From: an uncultured Rhodospirillales bacterium
GTDB lineage: Bacteria; Pseudomonadota; Alphaproteobacteria; Kiloniellales; Kiloniellaceae
Direction of reading: 5' to 3'
Length of the DNA: 56,249 bases
Assembly (NCBI GenBank): GCA_913060675.1
Contig: CAJXUS010000027.1
Location: forward strand, 1-56,249
The stretch's first letter is position 1. The number at the start of each line of letters is the position of its first letter. A program made the translations under genes and the position numbers. Shown in pieces: positions 49,418 to 56,249 of this stretch. The notes under the pieces were generated by a model that was not told where the DNA came from, did no database searches, and worked only from the letters and a program-made list of their open reading frames with translations.

Positions 49418-50011
49418 CTAGCTGTTTAAGCCTTCACAGATATCAATGACTGGAACGGCGTCCTGATCAGAAACGGAAGCGTCAATGAGGACTTCTTCTT
49501 CACTGACACTAAGATCTGCAACTTCTAGATCAGCTGGCGTCTCTACAGCCGTAAGATCTGCAAAACGCTTTTCGATCTCGTCTTTGCTCAGGTTCTCGGT
49601 TTTTTTGCTCAGGATCCAGACGTGACCGAAAGCATCGACAATTTTACCTGTGCGCTCACCCCAATAGGTATCTTCGAGCGGAAGTACGACAGCCGATTGC
49701 GCTTCTACAGCACGCTCCCAGGCGTCATCTACATCAGCGAGATAAAGCTGAACCGCTGTGGAACTGCCACCTAGGGAGATAGGTGACAAGATACCGTAAG
49801 CTGGCATTTCATCGTTCAGGTGAATGATCGAATTTCCGATTTTAAGCTCGGCACGTAAAATAGTTACGCCGTCGATATCGACAATTCTTGAAAGTTCTTT
49901 TGCACCAAACACCGAAGCGTAAAACTCAATCGCTGCGGCTGCGTTTTTCACCACAAGTACAGGTGTAGATGTGTGATAACCTTTTGGTACCGGGTTAATC
50001 TTGCGCGCCAT
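49418..50011 (-). CDS. VOC-superfamily (PhnB-like) protein
   Basis: 197 residues from the ATG at 50011, where AGAGGA stands ten bases upstream; the longest frame starts at a TTG (50062) and adds 17 unconserved residues. Residues ~1-125 are a PhnB-type vicinal oxygen chelate domain: NPVPKGYHTSTPVLVV, EFYASVFGAKEL, YWGERTGKIVDAFGHVWIL with metal-site candidates H92-like and E/H residues. The last ~65 residues are acidic and probably disordered. Glyoxalase-like metal site; reaction unknown. It leads the leftward run of genes to 40197. Confidence 0.85.
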   Translation of the reverse strand: MARKINPVPKGYHTSTPVLVVKNAAAAIEFYASVFGAKELSRIVDIDGVTILRAELKIGNSIIHLNDEMPAYGILSPISLGGSSTAVQLYLADVDDAWERAVEAQSAVVLPLEDTYWGERTGKIVDAFGHVWILSKKTENLSKDEIEKRFADLTAVETPADLEVADLSVSEEEVLIDASVSDQDAVPVIDICEGLNS

Positions 50012-50107
50012 CTTAAGCATATCCTCTTTGACAGGTTCGGTTTGGATGGTAATACTCTCCAAACATCATGACTCATGCTGTATCAAAAAAAGGAAGCTGT
50101 CAACACC

Positions 50108-50521
50108 ATGGACCAAGATGTAAATTTGGGCGTAACAATGGCTGTCACTCAGGCCGATCTTGTTTATCTCCGTCAAGCGACAAGGTTGGGTGAATTTCCA
50201 GTGGTTTACCGCGTCCATCGCCAGCAAAAAGGTGGCGGTTTTGGTGATCAAAGCAAGCACCCGTTTTCCTGGGGAGTGCTGGTTTATGTCGACACTCAAC
50301 TTGCCCGGATAAACTCTGCGCGGGGCTTTGGTCGCGAGTGGAATGATCTTGCCCGGGTCGAAGTATGGCTGCGTGCGCAAGGGTTCAGATACTGGTGGAC
50401 CCGCAACGATCTGGAGCCCATTGGTGAATTCGAAGGTGTGGACGAGGATGACGAGGAAACAGGTGCAATGGAAAATCCAGCCAGTACCTTTCCAGGCCCC
50501 GGAACCGAATTCGGATATTAG
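50108..50521 (+). CDS. Hypothetical protein
   Basis: 137 residues from the ATG at 50108, with AAGGAAG about twelve bases upstream; the frame is open to 50075. Not recognised. It is soluble, with a conserved-looking aromatic core (RVEVWLRAQGFRYWWTRND) and an acidic linker (GVDEDDEE) before a proline/glycine tail. Codon use resembles its neighbours and the antisense frame is worse, so I think it is real. Divergent from the VOC gene with under 100 bp between them. Confidence 0.6.
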   Translation: MDQDVNLGVTMAVTQADLVYLRQATRLGEFPVVYRVHRQQKGGGFGDQSKHPFSWGVLVYVDTQLARINSARGFGREWNDLARVEVWLRAQGFRYWWTRNDLEPIGEFEGVDEDDEETGAMENPASTFPGPGTEFGY

Positions 50522-50728
50522 AGCTCGGTTTGGGTAATTGTATAATCAGGGTTTTGTTAATTCTATAGACTAGATCAGGCTTGATCTGGCAAAAATTTTC
50601 CAAATAATACAGATTTTCCGTGCATTGGCTTTACGATCAACAAGAGACATTCTGGGGCTTCTCTTAATTAGTAGGCACATAATTTCAGTCTGTTGTAGAA
50701 ACTAGAACTTTAGGATTCCGGAATGCTC

Positions 50729-51172
50729 CTAGCTATCCAGTAAGTCAATCAACGTTTTTCTAAACTCTTCAAGGCGATTGGTGCCGACCTTGTGCACCAA
50801 TTCTGTTTCGAGGCTCTTGAGATTTTTTGCTGCAATCTGCCGCGCTTCGTTACCAGCTTCTGTGATTACAACAATTTTGTCCCTACGACTTCCTGGAGCG
50901 AGTTGAAGCTGGATTACGCCTTTGGCGATCAGGCGTTGCACAGACATATGGGTCGCTTGTCGTGACACACCCATTGCCTTTGCCAGGTCAGCAACCGTTC
51001 GTGGATGTCTTGAGGCGAGCATAAATGTCTTGGCGTCTGAGGGGCGTACTGTTTCCAATATCGTTCCCTCGCGTAACGCATTCATGCGCTCATCGAGCTT
51101 TTCAACCAAATCCTGAACCAGCCCCTTGATGTTGTCGGAACGGGGCACATTATTATCAACCATGGTTGACAA
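50729..51172 (-). CDS. MarR-family regulator
   Basis: 147 residues. Winged helix at ~48-115: RTVADLAKAMGVSRQATHMSVQRL holds the recognition helix (AKAMGVSRQATHMSVQ) and LAPGSRRDKIVVIT the wing. No cysteines, unlike the MarR at 3792-4364. Divergent from the SdiA-regulated-type gene, with an 8-bp inverted repeat ATTGTCAA/TTGACAAT in the gap, so autorepression and control of the neighbour are expected. Confidence 0.9.
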   Translation of the reverse strand: MSTMVDNNVPRSDNIKGLVQDLVEKLDERMNALREGTILETVRPSDAKTFMLASRHPRTVADLAKAMGVSRQATHMSVQRLIAKGVIQLQLAPGSRRDKIVVITEAGNEARQIAAKNLKSLETELVHKVGTNRLEEFRKTLIDLLDS

Positions 51173-51197
51173 GTAGTAGGTCGAGAGTTACATGTCA

Positions 51198-51219
51198 ATT
51201 GTCAACCTAGATTGACAAT
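51198..51219. promoter_or_regulatory. Inverted-repeat operator candidate for MarR
   Basis: ATTGTCAA (51198-51205) and TTGACAAT (51212-51219) form a perfect inverted repeat around CCTAGA. The right arm contains TTGACA, a -35-like hexamer for the rightward gene. Another TTGACAA occurs at 51166, near the MarR start. This fits MarR-type repression of both divergent genes. Confidence 0.6.
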
Positions 51220-51258
51220 GTGAAATTTACCAAACTTTAGCGGAGAATTGAGATCAAA

Positions 51259-52125
51259 ATGAACGCGAAGAAATTATCAATAGGGGGAGTTGCTGTCGTT
51301 GGCATTGTTTGGGTCGGATACCTGATTATAGATCGCATTCCTGAAGTTGACCCAGACCCGGCCAATGCTCCTATTGAACAGATGGTAATGGTTGAAGCAA
51401 AACAGGTACCTCTCACAACCGTAGTTGCTAATCCGGCTGGCATCGTCTTCCTACCCGACAGCAATACCTACCTCGTTAGTACGGATGATCGAGCGATAGT
51501 TGAGCTCACCGCTGACTTCTCGTCGGTTATTTCTTCCCGTACGATCCCAAACTCACCCCATGACATTGGCGATACAGAAGGAATTACATATCTTGGAAAT
51601 GACCAGGGCGCAGCAATTGGCGAAAACGGGGTTATCATTTTGATAAGGCGAAATGGTAAGGAATGGAAAGAGACTACCCGAATTCCCATACCTGGTTTTA
51701 AAAGTGGAACTCAATTGGGTTCAGCCACTTATGATCCTGTAACAGGAACAATCTATACAGCGCAGAAGAAGGGAGAAAAAACTCTTTACAAGATTGATGT
51801 GAAAAACCGAACCGCAGAGACGTTGCCGATGAGCCTTGGTTCAACGGTTAAAGAGAGGTTGAATCGAAAATGGCAAGAATTCACCATTGCCGGGCTTCAG
51901 ATTTACAAAGGACGTCTTTATGCGATTAGCGAGGCTTTCAGTTCTTTGTTGGTCATTAACACTGACGGGGTTGTGGAAGAAGTTATTGGACTCACGGGTA
52001 TCAATGAAAGTTCTGGCATTACAGTGCGTGACGGAGTTCTAACCCTGATTGGTGATGCGGAGGGATATTTGCCGGAACCACCTATCTATCTCATTGATAA
52101 ATCAGTAACTGATCTGATTAAATAG
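51259..52125 (+). CDS. SdiA-regulated (YjiK-type) protein
   Basis: 288 residues. One N-terminal membrane helix (IGGVAVVGIVWVGYLII) anchors a beta-propeller outside the cytoplasm: PAGIVFLPDSNTYLVSTDD, DTEGITYLGNDQGAAIGE, GSATYDPVTGTIYTAQKK and NESSGITVRDG are the repeats of this family. It is of unknown function; E. coli yjiK is a relative. GGAG lies about a dozen bases before the ATG. Divergent from a MarR gene that probably controls it. Confidence 0.87.
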   Translation: MNAKKLSIGGVAVVGIVWVGYLIIDRIPEVDPDPANAPIEQMVMVEAKQVPLTTVVANPAGIVFLPDSNTYLVSTDDRAIVELTADFSSVISSRTIPNSPHDIGDTEGITYLGNDQGAAIGENGVIILIRRNGKEWKETTRIPIPGFKSGTQLGSATYDPVTGTIYTAQKKGEKTLYKIDVKNRTAETLPMSLGSTVKERLNRKWQEFTIAGLQIYKGRLYAISEAFSSLLVINTDGVVEEVIGLTGINESSGITVRDGVLTLIGDAEGYLPEPPIYLIDKSVTDLIK

Positions 52126-52252
52126 GGTTGTTTCAAATTTCAGGTGCCAGGTTTTTTCGATGTCAGGTTTTGTATGCACCAGTTTACATGGTAAGTCAGG
52201 TCGAGTTTAAGTCACAGTAAATAATTAAATAGAAACGTATCTGGAAATCTTC

Positions 52253-52684
52253 ATGCCGCGCTGTAGAGTTGTCCCCGAATTGCTCTGTTCTAATCTGGAT
52301 GTCAGTCTTGATTTTTATTTGAAGCTGGCCGGGTTTGAAGTCCTATATGACAGACCGGAAAATCGTTTTGCGTATCTCGGTAAGGATGGGGCTGAACTTA
52401 TGTTGGATGAAACCCCTGAGGTGACTAACGACGAGGGAGATTGGTGGACTGCACCGGCGACCAAACCATATGGCCGTGGCATTAACCTCCAGATCGAGGT
52501 TTCGGACGTTCAGGCTATTCATAGCCGTCTCGCTGAAGCTAAATGGCCTCTATTTCGCCCCTTGGAAGACCAATGGTACCGCGCTGGTGATATTGAAGTC
52601 GGCAACCGAGAGTTCCTGGTTCAGGACCCGGATGGCTATCTGTTACGTTTTTTTAGCGACCTTGGTGAGCGTAGTGCTTCGTAA
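52253..52684 (+). CDS. VOC-superfamily (glyoxalase/bleomycin-resistance type) protein
   Basis: 143 residues, one VOC domain: VPELLCSNLDVSLDFYLKLAGFEVLY, GRGINLQIEVSDVQAIHSRL and the end REFLVQDPDGYLLRF. Candidate metal or ligand residues include the two acidic positions of these strands. Such small proteins can bind drugs, act as glyoxalases or dioxygenases; no assignment is possible. Start codon preceded by a weak GGAAA. Stands alone. Confidence 0.88.
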   Translation: MPRCRVVPELLCSNLDVSLDFYLKLAGFEVLYDRPENRFAYLGKDGAELMLDETPEVTNDEGDWWTAPATKPYGRGINLQIEVSDVQAIHSRLAEAKWPLFRPLEDQWYRAGDIEVGNREFLVQDPDGYLLRFFSDLGERSAS

Positions 52685-52814
52685 CAGTAACGAATTTCAT
52701 TTATCCGGTCTTTGGCACCATATTACCTGCATCTATCGGTAGGTTTTAAAACGAATTAAATGTGAATATAAATCGGGCCGTGATTTTAGCATGCTTCATG
52801 CCAGAAGCGGAAAC

Positions 52815-53459
52815 TCACGACTTTCGGTAAACCAGTATTAACGCCATATCTTCCGAGTGATCATGCTCTGCTTTTGAGTAGATGGACACCTCGACAGGCT
52901 GGAGGTCTTTAATCAGGCCACTGACTTCCATATCCCTAAGAACAGGCTCAAATCCTGCCTCATGGAAAAATACCTTTTTCACGCCGATCACAAAGAGAGC
53001 GTTTGAGCGAGCAATACCGAGTAGATCTCGAAGCGGTTCGGGACCAAGGTGCCCGGAAGTGAATGTTCCCGCAGATAAAACCGCCCCGTAGTTATTTTCT
53101 ATTTTCTCCAATGTTTTCGTGAGATCCACCTGGAATAGCGAACGGTAGAGTTGCTTCTCTGACGCCACACTGAGCATTTCAGGGGAAATATCAATTCCGT
53201 CGACTTGCTCTCGTGGGATCTTCAAGGCACTCGCAACAAGCCCGGTACCGCATCCTATATCAGCAATAGGTGTGTCCGTTGGTGCGGACTTATCACGATA
53301 AGCAGCAACGATTGCGGCGGGATAATAGTATCCCAGAGCATCGGCAAAGTCCGCATCGTAACAGGATGCAAATTCATCATAGTATTCTGAATTGTCTTCA
53401 GGACTAGAGAGTTTGTACGCGTTTTCCAGAAGGGCCTGTCCGTCGCTTTTCTCACCCAT
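52815..53459 (-). CDS. SAM-dependent methyltransferase (class I)
   Basis: 214 residues. Rossmann-type core: motif I ADIGCGTGLVASAL (near residue 65), motif II DGIDISPEML, then NYGAVLSAGTFTSGHLG. An N-terminal helix (EYYDEFASCYDADF) is typical of the family covering small-molecule methylases. Substrate unknown. AAGGGGGATCAC precedes the ATG. Next to the IS element, whose left end is 176 bp upstream of the start. Confidence 0.88.
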   Translation of the reverse strand: MGEKSDGQALLENAYKLSSPEDNSEYYDEFASCYDADFADALGYYYPAAIVAAYRDKSAPTDTPIADIGCGTGLVASALKIPREQVDGIDISPEMLSVASEKQLYRSLFQVDLTKTLEKIENNYGAVLSAGTFTSGHLGPEPLRDLLGIARSNALFVIGVKKVFFHEAGFEPVLRDMEVSGLIKDLQPVEVSIYSKAEHDHSEDMALILVYRKS

Positions 53460-53634
53460 GTGATCCCCCTTGTGTCAGGTGGCACCTTTCCTAATGGAGT
53501 AGTTTACCAACCGAGACTACAGGGTAAATGCATCATCAATTTTCTGCAACTCGAGAGTTTTTATGATTATCGACTTCCGCTTACTGCGTAGTTAGAGCCC
53601 CATTTTACCACTCTGATATAGTTGGCTTAGTGCC

Positions 53635-53652
53635 CAGACTGTGTGAGAACGT
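53635..53652. repeat. Left terminal inverted repeat of IS
   Basis: CAGACTGTGTGAGAACGT, next to the TGCC duplication. About 190 bp of non-coding IS sequence, with a GTGCAC/GTGCAT inverted repeat, lie between it and the transposase stop. Confidence 0.85.
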
Positions 53653-53825
53653 GATTTTCAGATAACTCTTAACTTAATTTCTGGGTTTGTGCTTAAATCT
53701 AGTGATTTTGAATTTTCATCGAAGAATGAAGCTGGAGCAGGATTTATGAAATAAACTCCTCTAATTGTCGTATTTTAAGCATTATTGTGCACAAAATATT
53801 ATGCACAAGCGCAAATGGAGCTGCA

Positions 53826-55259
53826 TTAGGCTCTCATCGCCATCATCAGAGGTTTAGCGCCCACAATTTTAATGGCTCGTTTGAGATTATAGGATAGCAC
53901 ATGCAAGCTCATCTCTGTGCTGACCTTTTCCAGGGTTCTCATCTGGAAATGCGTGTGGCCCATCCATGATTTTATGGTTCCAAAGGGATGTTCAACCGTG
54001 GATTTCCTGACATTCATTATATTGGGTTCACTTTGCAGACGCTTTTCCATGGCATCCAAGACATCTTCATGCTCCCAACGGCTTATGCGGCGGTATTTTC
54101 CTGTAGTGCATTGTGATTTTAAAGAGCAATTTGAGCAAGCAGAAGACCAATAACGCTTAATAATTCGCCCTTTTTCCTGATGACTAAACCGGTAAGGCGC
54201 TTTCTCTCCTACAGGGCACTCATAAACATCTTCTTTAGCGTTATAGATAAAATCACTTTTATCAAATAACCCCTTGGCCTTATTGCCCGATGTTAAACAT
54301 TTGGGCACAAAGGCGGTGATATTTGTTTCTTCGCAGGCCAGGATTTCCTCGCCCTTATAATAGCCTTTGTCTGCTATGACCTTTAGCATATCAATTTTCA
54401 TAGCCGCTTTGGCCTGTTTACCCATATTGGAAAGCTGCCTTCTGTCATTGCCAATATTGGTCACCTCATGTGCCACAATCAGGTGATTTTTTACATCAAC
54501 CGCGCTTTGAACATTATAGCCTACCATCGATTTTGTGTTTCTTGTCATCATAGAGCGGGCATCCGGATCTGTCAGGGATACCTGTTTATCAGGCGCCGTA
54601 TCCAATGCCTCTCCAATCTTATTCAAGCATTTGATCTTTTCTTTAAGGCGCTCAATTTTCTCTTTCAACTGCTCGGTATTTGGCTTGCTCGTTGGGCCAT
54701 TCCGATGATCTATGGTCGCGATCTGCTTGAGATATTCAGCAATACTGGCATCAATCTGCTTCAGGCGTTTCTTTAACTTGCCTTGCGTATAGTTACGGTC
54801 CCGGCTGTTTACCGCCTTAAACTTACTCCCATCAATGGCTACAAAAGATTCGGAGAACAAGTTAAGCTTGCGGCATAAGACGACAAACTCACGGCAGACA
54901 GAAATAATGGCTTTGGTATTATTTTTTCTAAAATCAGCAATCGTTTTAAAATTGGGTGCCAGCCTTTTTAAGAGCCACATTAACTCGACATTACGTCCAG
55001 CTTCCCGCTCCAAGCGACGGCTCGATTGAACACGGTTTAAGTAACCGTAGATAAAAATCTTAAGCATATCACTCGGATGATAGGCAGGCCGGCCAACCTC
55101 TGCAGGAATAGTTTTAAAGCCAAGATTTGCCAAATACATCTCATCTACAAAAACATCTATCACACGCACAGGATTATCTTCCCCAACATAACCATCAAGT
55201 TGCTCGGGAAACAAAGTTGCCTGTATCCGGTCCTCACCCTCTATAAAACCAGTCATCAT
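53826..55259 (-). CDS. Transposase, IS1182 family
   Basis: 477 residues, uninterrupted. Modules: N-terminal DUF772-type domain (VRVIDVFVDEMYLANLGF and AYHPSDMLKIFIYGYLNRVQSSRRLE), then the DDE core with D in VAIDGSKFKA, D in VIADKGYYKG and E in VEHPFGTIKSW, and four cysteines (CPVGE..CSNCSLKSQC) between. Cuts and joins the element ends. Single gene of the IS at 53635-55338. Confidence 0.96.
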   Translation of the reverse strand: MMTGFIEGEDRIQATLFPEQLDGYVGEDNPVRVIDVFVDEMYLANLGFKTIPAEVGRPAYHPSDMLKIFIYGYLNRVQSSRRLEREAGRNVELMWLLKRLAPNFKTIADFRKNNTKAIISVCREFVVLCRKLNLFSESFVAIDGSKFKAVNSRDRNYTQGKLKKRLKQIDASIAEYLKQIATIDHRNGPTSKPNTEQLKEKIERLKEKIKCLNKIGEALDTAPDKQVSLTDPDARSMMTRNTKSMVGYNVQSAVDVKNHLIVAHEVTNIGNDRRQLSNMGKQAKAAMKIDMLKVIADKGYYKGEEILACEETNITAFVPKCLTSGNKAKGLFDKSDFIYNAKEDVYECPVGEKAPYRFSHQEKGRIIKRYWSSACSNCSLKSQCTTGKYRRISRWEHEDVLDAMEKRLQSEPNIMNVRKSTVEHPFGTIKSWMGHTHFQMRTLEKVSTEMSLHVLSYNLKRAIKIVGAKPLMMAMRA

Positions 55260-55321
55260 TACCCCGTATAGTGCATATAGATACTGGTAAAACTATAACA
55301 CTACTAAATTGGCTGGTAAGG

Positions 55322-55338
55322 ACTTTTCACACAGTCTG
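55322..55338. repeat. Right terminal inverted repeat of IS
   Basis: ACTTTTCACACAGTCTG, the imperfect complement of the left end, followed by TGCC. Confidence 0.85.
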
Positions 55339-55528
55339 TGCCATAAGCGGACATGGTGTTGGGGCTCAGTTAACGACAATAACCGCTATCTAAGCAGACA
55401 AGATATTTATGGTTTTAAAGCCTTTGGTTATGTAGGTATATTAGCATAATTTCTATAAGGTAATCATTGATTCAGTTGCGTCCTGACTGCTTGGCTACGA
55501 TCCCAAAGATACTAAGAGATGTTTTACA

Positions 55529-56152
55529 ATGACCACAGATGATTCAGTGCCTATATCTTCCACAGCTCGCCAACGCGCCGACGAGATCAAGGAATATCGA
55601 TGCAAGAACTTGGTTGCTGTTTTGGAGTGGCCGACCGACATAAAAAACATTGGCACGGTCATAAGGAACGTAAACGCACTTGGTATCGAGAAAACCTACA
55701 TCGTTGATCCAAGAGGAACTCTTCCAGACGATTGGCAAGATATGCGGGAAAGGAAATCACTGTCAAATACATCGGTCTCCGCAATTAAGTGGAGTTTTGT
55801 TAAACGGTTCGACAGTACCGAAGAGTGTATCGCACACCTGAATAAGAACCAGTTCGTTTCAGTTGTGACATCGCCTCACGTAAAAGGTAAGAAAAACGTT
55901 GTTCTCCATGAAGCTGATTACACCGTGTTTACGAAGCTGGCTGTGTGGTTTGGAAGTGAGGCGAAAGGAATAAGCGACCTCGCAGTAGAACATGCCGAAA
56001 TGTGTGTCAGCATTCCAATGTTTGGAATGATCGAGAGCCTAAACCTTGGAACGACTTCGGGAATAGTACTGTATGAAATAACAAAGCAGCGCCGTGAGTA
56101 TCAAAGTAGATACAAACGAAGCGGGAAGCGTCGAAAGATATCATCCTCATAG
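55529..56152 (+). CDS. TrmH/SpoU-family RNA methyltransferase
   Basis: 207 residues, a SPOUT-fold 2'-O-methyltransferase. Motif 1 is the NIGTVIRNVNALG region, motif 2 LAVWFGSEAKGIS, and motif 3 VSIPMFGMIESLNLGTTSGIVLYE; the knot motifs are all complete. The C-terminus is basic (RYKRSGKRRKISSS). Such enzymes methylate ribose in tRNA or rRNA; which one is not readable. GAGATG is near the ATG. The IS lies 190 bp upstream. Confidence 0.92.
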   Translation: MTTDDSVPISSTARQRADEIKEYRCKNLVAVLEWPTDIKNIGTVIRNVNALGIEKTYIVDPRGTLPDDWQDMRERKSLSNTSVSAIKWSFVKRFDSTEECIAHLNKNQFVSVVTSPHVKGKKNVVLHEADYTVFTKLAVWFGSEAKGISDLAVEHAEMCVSIPMFGMIESLNLGTTSGIVLYEITKQRREYQSRYKRSGKRRKISSS

Positions 56153-56249
56153 TACAGGCACTTTGTTAGTGGGTCAGTTAAGGTTCGTTTCCAGCCGATA
56201 TGTGCGGTGATCTCAATTGATCGACGCAACACTTTAATCTTTTATGATG

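Larger units (their letters stand above)
53635..55338. mobile_element. Insertion sequence, IS1182 family
   Basis: About 1704 bp. Terminal inverted repeats: left CAGACTGTGTGAGAACGT at 53635, right end reads CAGACTGTGTGAAAAGT on the minus strand (55338-55322), 15 matches of 17. TGCC is duplicated at both flanks (53631-53634 and 55339-55342), a 4-bp target duplication. One complete transposase lies inside on the minus strand. It interrupts the intergenic space between the methyltransferase and RNA methyltransferase genes without breaking a gene. Intact ends, intact duplication and intact frame indicate recent activity. Confidence 0.9.

Noticed and set aside
50066..50380. 104-residue minus-strand frame
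   Set aside because: Overlaps the better-supported plus-strand gene at 50108-50521 and begins within it.
1..56249. tRNA, rRNA, prophage and known antiphage genes
   Set aside because: No cloverleaf, rRNA-like stretch, phage structural gene or recognised defence gene was seen by eye; a tRNA scan would be decisive.

Overview
The window reads as chromosomal DNA of a free-living Gram-negative bacterium. Protein flavour (Opp/Dpp transporter with a Tat-exported binding protein, several LysR and MarR regulators, paired CheY-like receivers, a FNR-type box) and a moderate GC content suggest a marine alphaproteobacterium of the Rhodospirillales/Kiloniellales kind. That placement is an inference from memory of protein families. 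No rRNA, tRNA, CRISPR array or prophage is visible.

Layout. (1) 1-3760: a GFA-family zinc protein with a palindromic operator, two near-identical receiver proteins, an EamA exporter with a nine-base poly-G tract in its leader, and the stub of a family 3 binding protein. (2) 3792-11886: a redox-looking module. A MarR regulator with a cysteine-rich tail is divergent from a secreted protein; then come a CPGC redoxin, a FNR-like box, a secreted 681-residue protein and a 1171-residue membrane protein that fuses a histidine-containing membrane domain, a beta-propeller and a hexaheme cytochrome c. (3) 11987-14013: uspA-like gene and AgcS sodium symporter. (4) 14346-21665: exporter, PEP mutase/isocitrate lyase-type enzyme, LysR, GMC oxidoreductase, enolase-superfamily enzyme and aldehyde dehydrogenase, which looks catabolic. 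(5) 22559-34224: XRE regulator, five-gene peptide-type ABC transporter plus amidohydrolase operon, LysR, and gamma-glutamyltransferase.

(6) 34247-35720: an AT-rich island between two related terminator-like sequences. It holds a membrane-anchored hypothetical, the C-terminal end of what looks like a polymorphic toxin, an immunity-like gene two bases after it, and an arginine/tyrosine-rich coding remnant. (7) 35816-39850: a family 3 binding protein, a small secreted protein, LysR, and an ECF sigma factor with a cysteine-containing C-terminal extension followed by a secreted NTF2-like protein. (8) 40009-50011: a long leftward run of an exported HD-domain protein, a C45 Ntn-hydrolase, an ATP-grasp ligase, a 927-residue Orn/Lys/Arg decarboxylase-type PLP enzyme, a nitrilase-family amidohydrolase, a GabT-like aminotransferase and a VOC protein. 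A frameshifted fragment of a second C45 gene lies at its end. (9) 50108-56249: a MarR/SdiA-regulated divergent pair, a VOC protein, a methyltransferase, an intact IS1182-family element with 4-bp target duplication, and a SpoU-type RNA methyltransferase.

The two best candidates for undescribed systems are the multiheme redox module (region 2) and the amide/amine operon (region 8). In region 8 ligase, decarboxylase, amidase, Ntn-hydrolase and transaminase together resemble, by logic and not by homology, the gamma-glutamylated polyamine route. The toxin/immunity remnant in region 6 is the clearest accessory-DNA signature.
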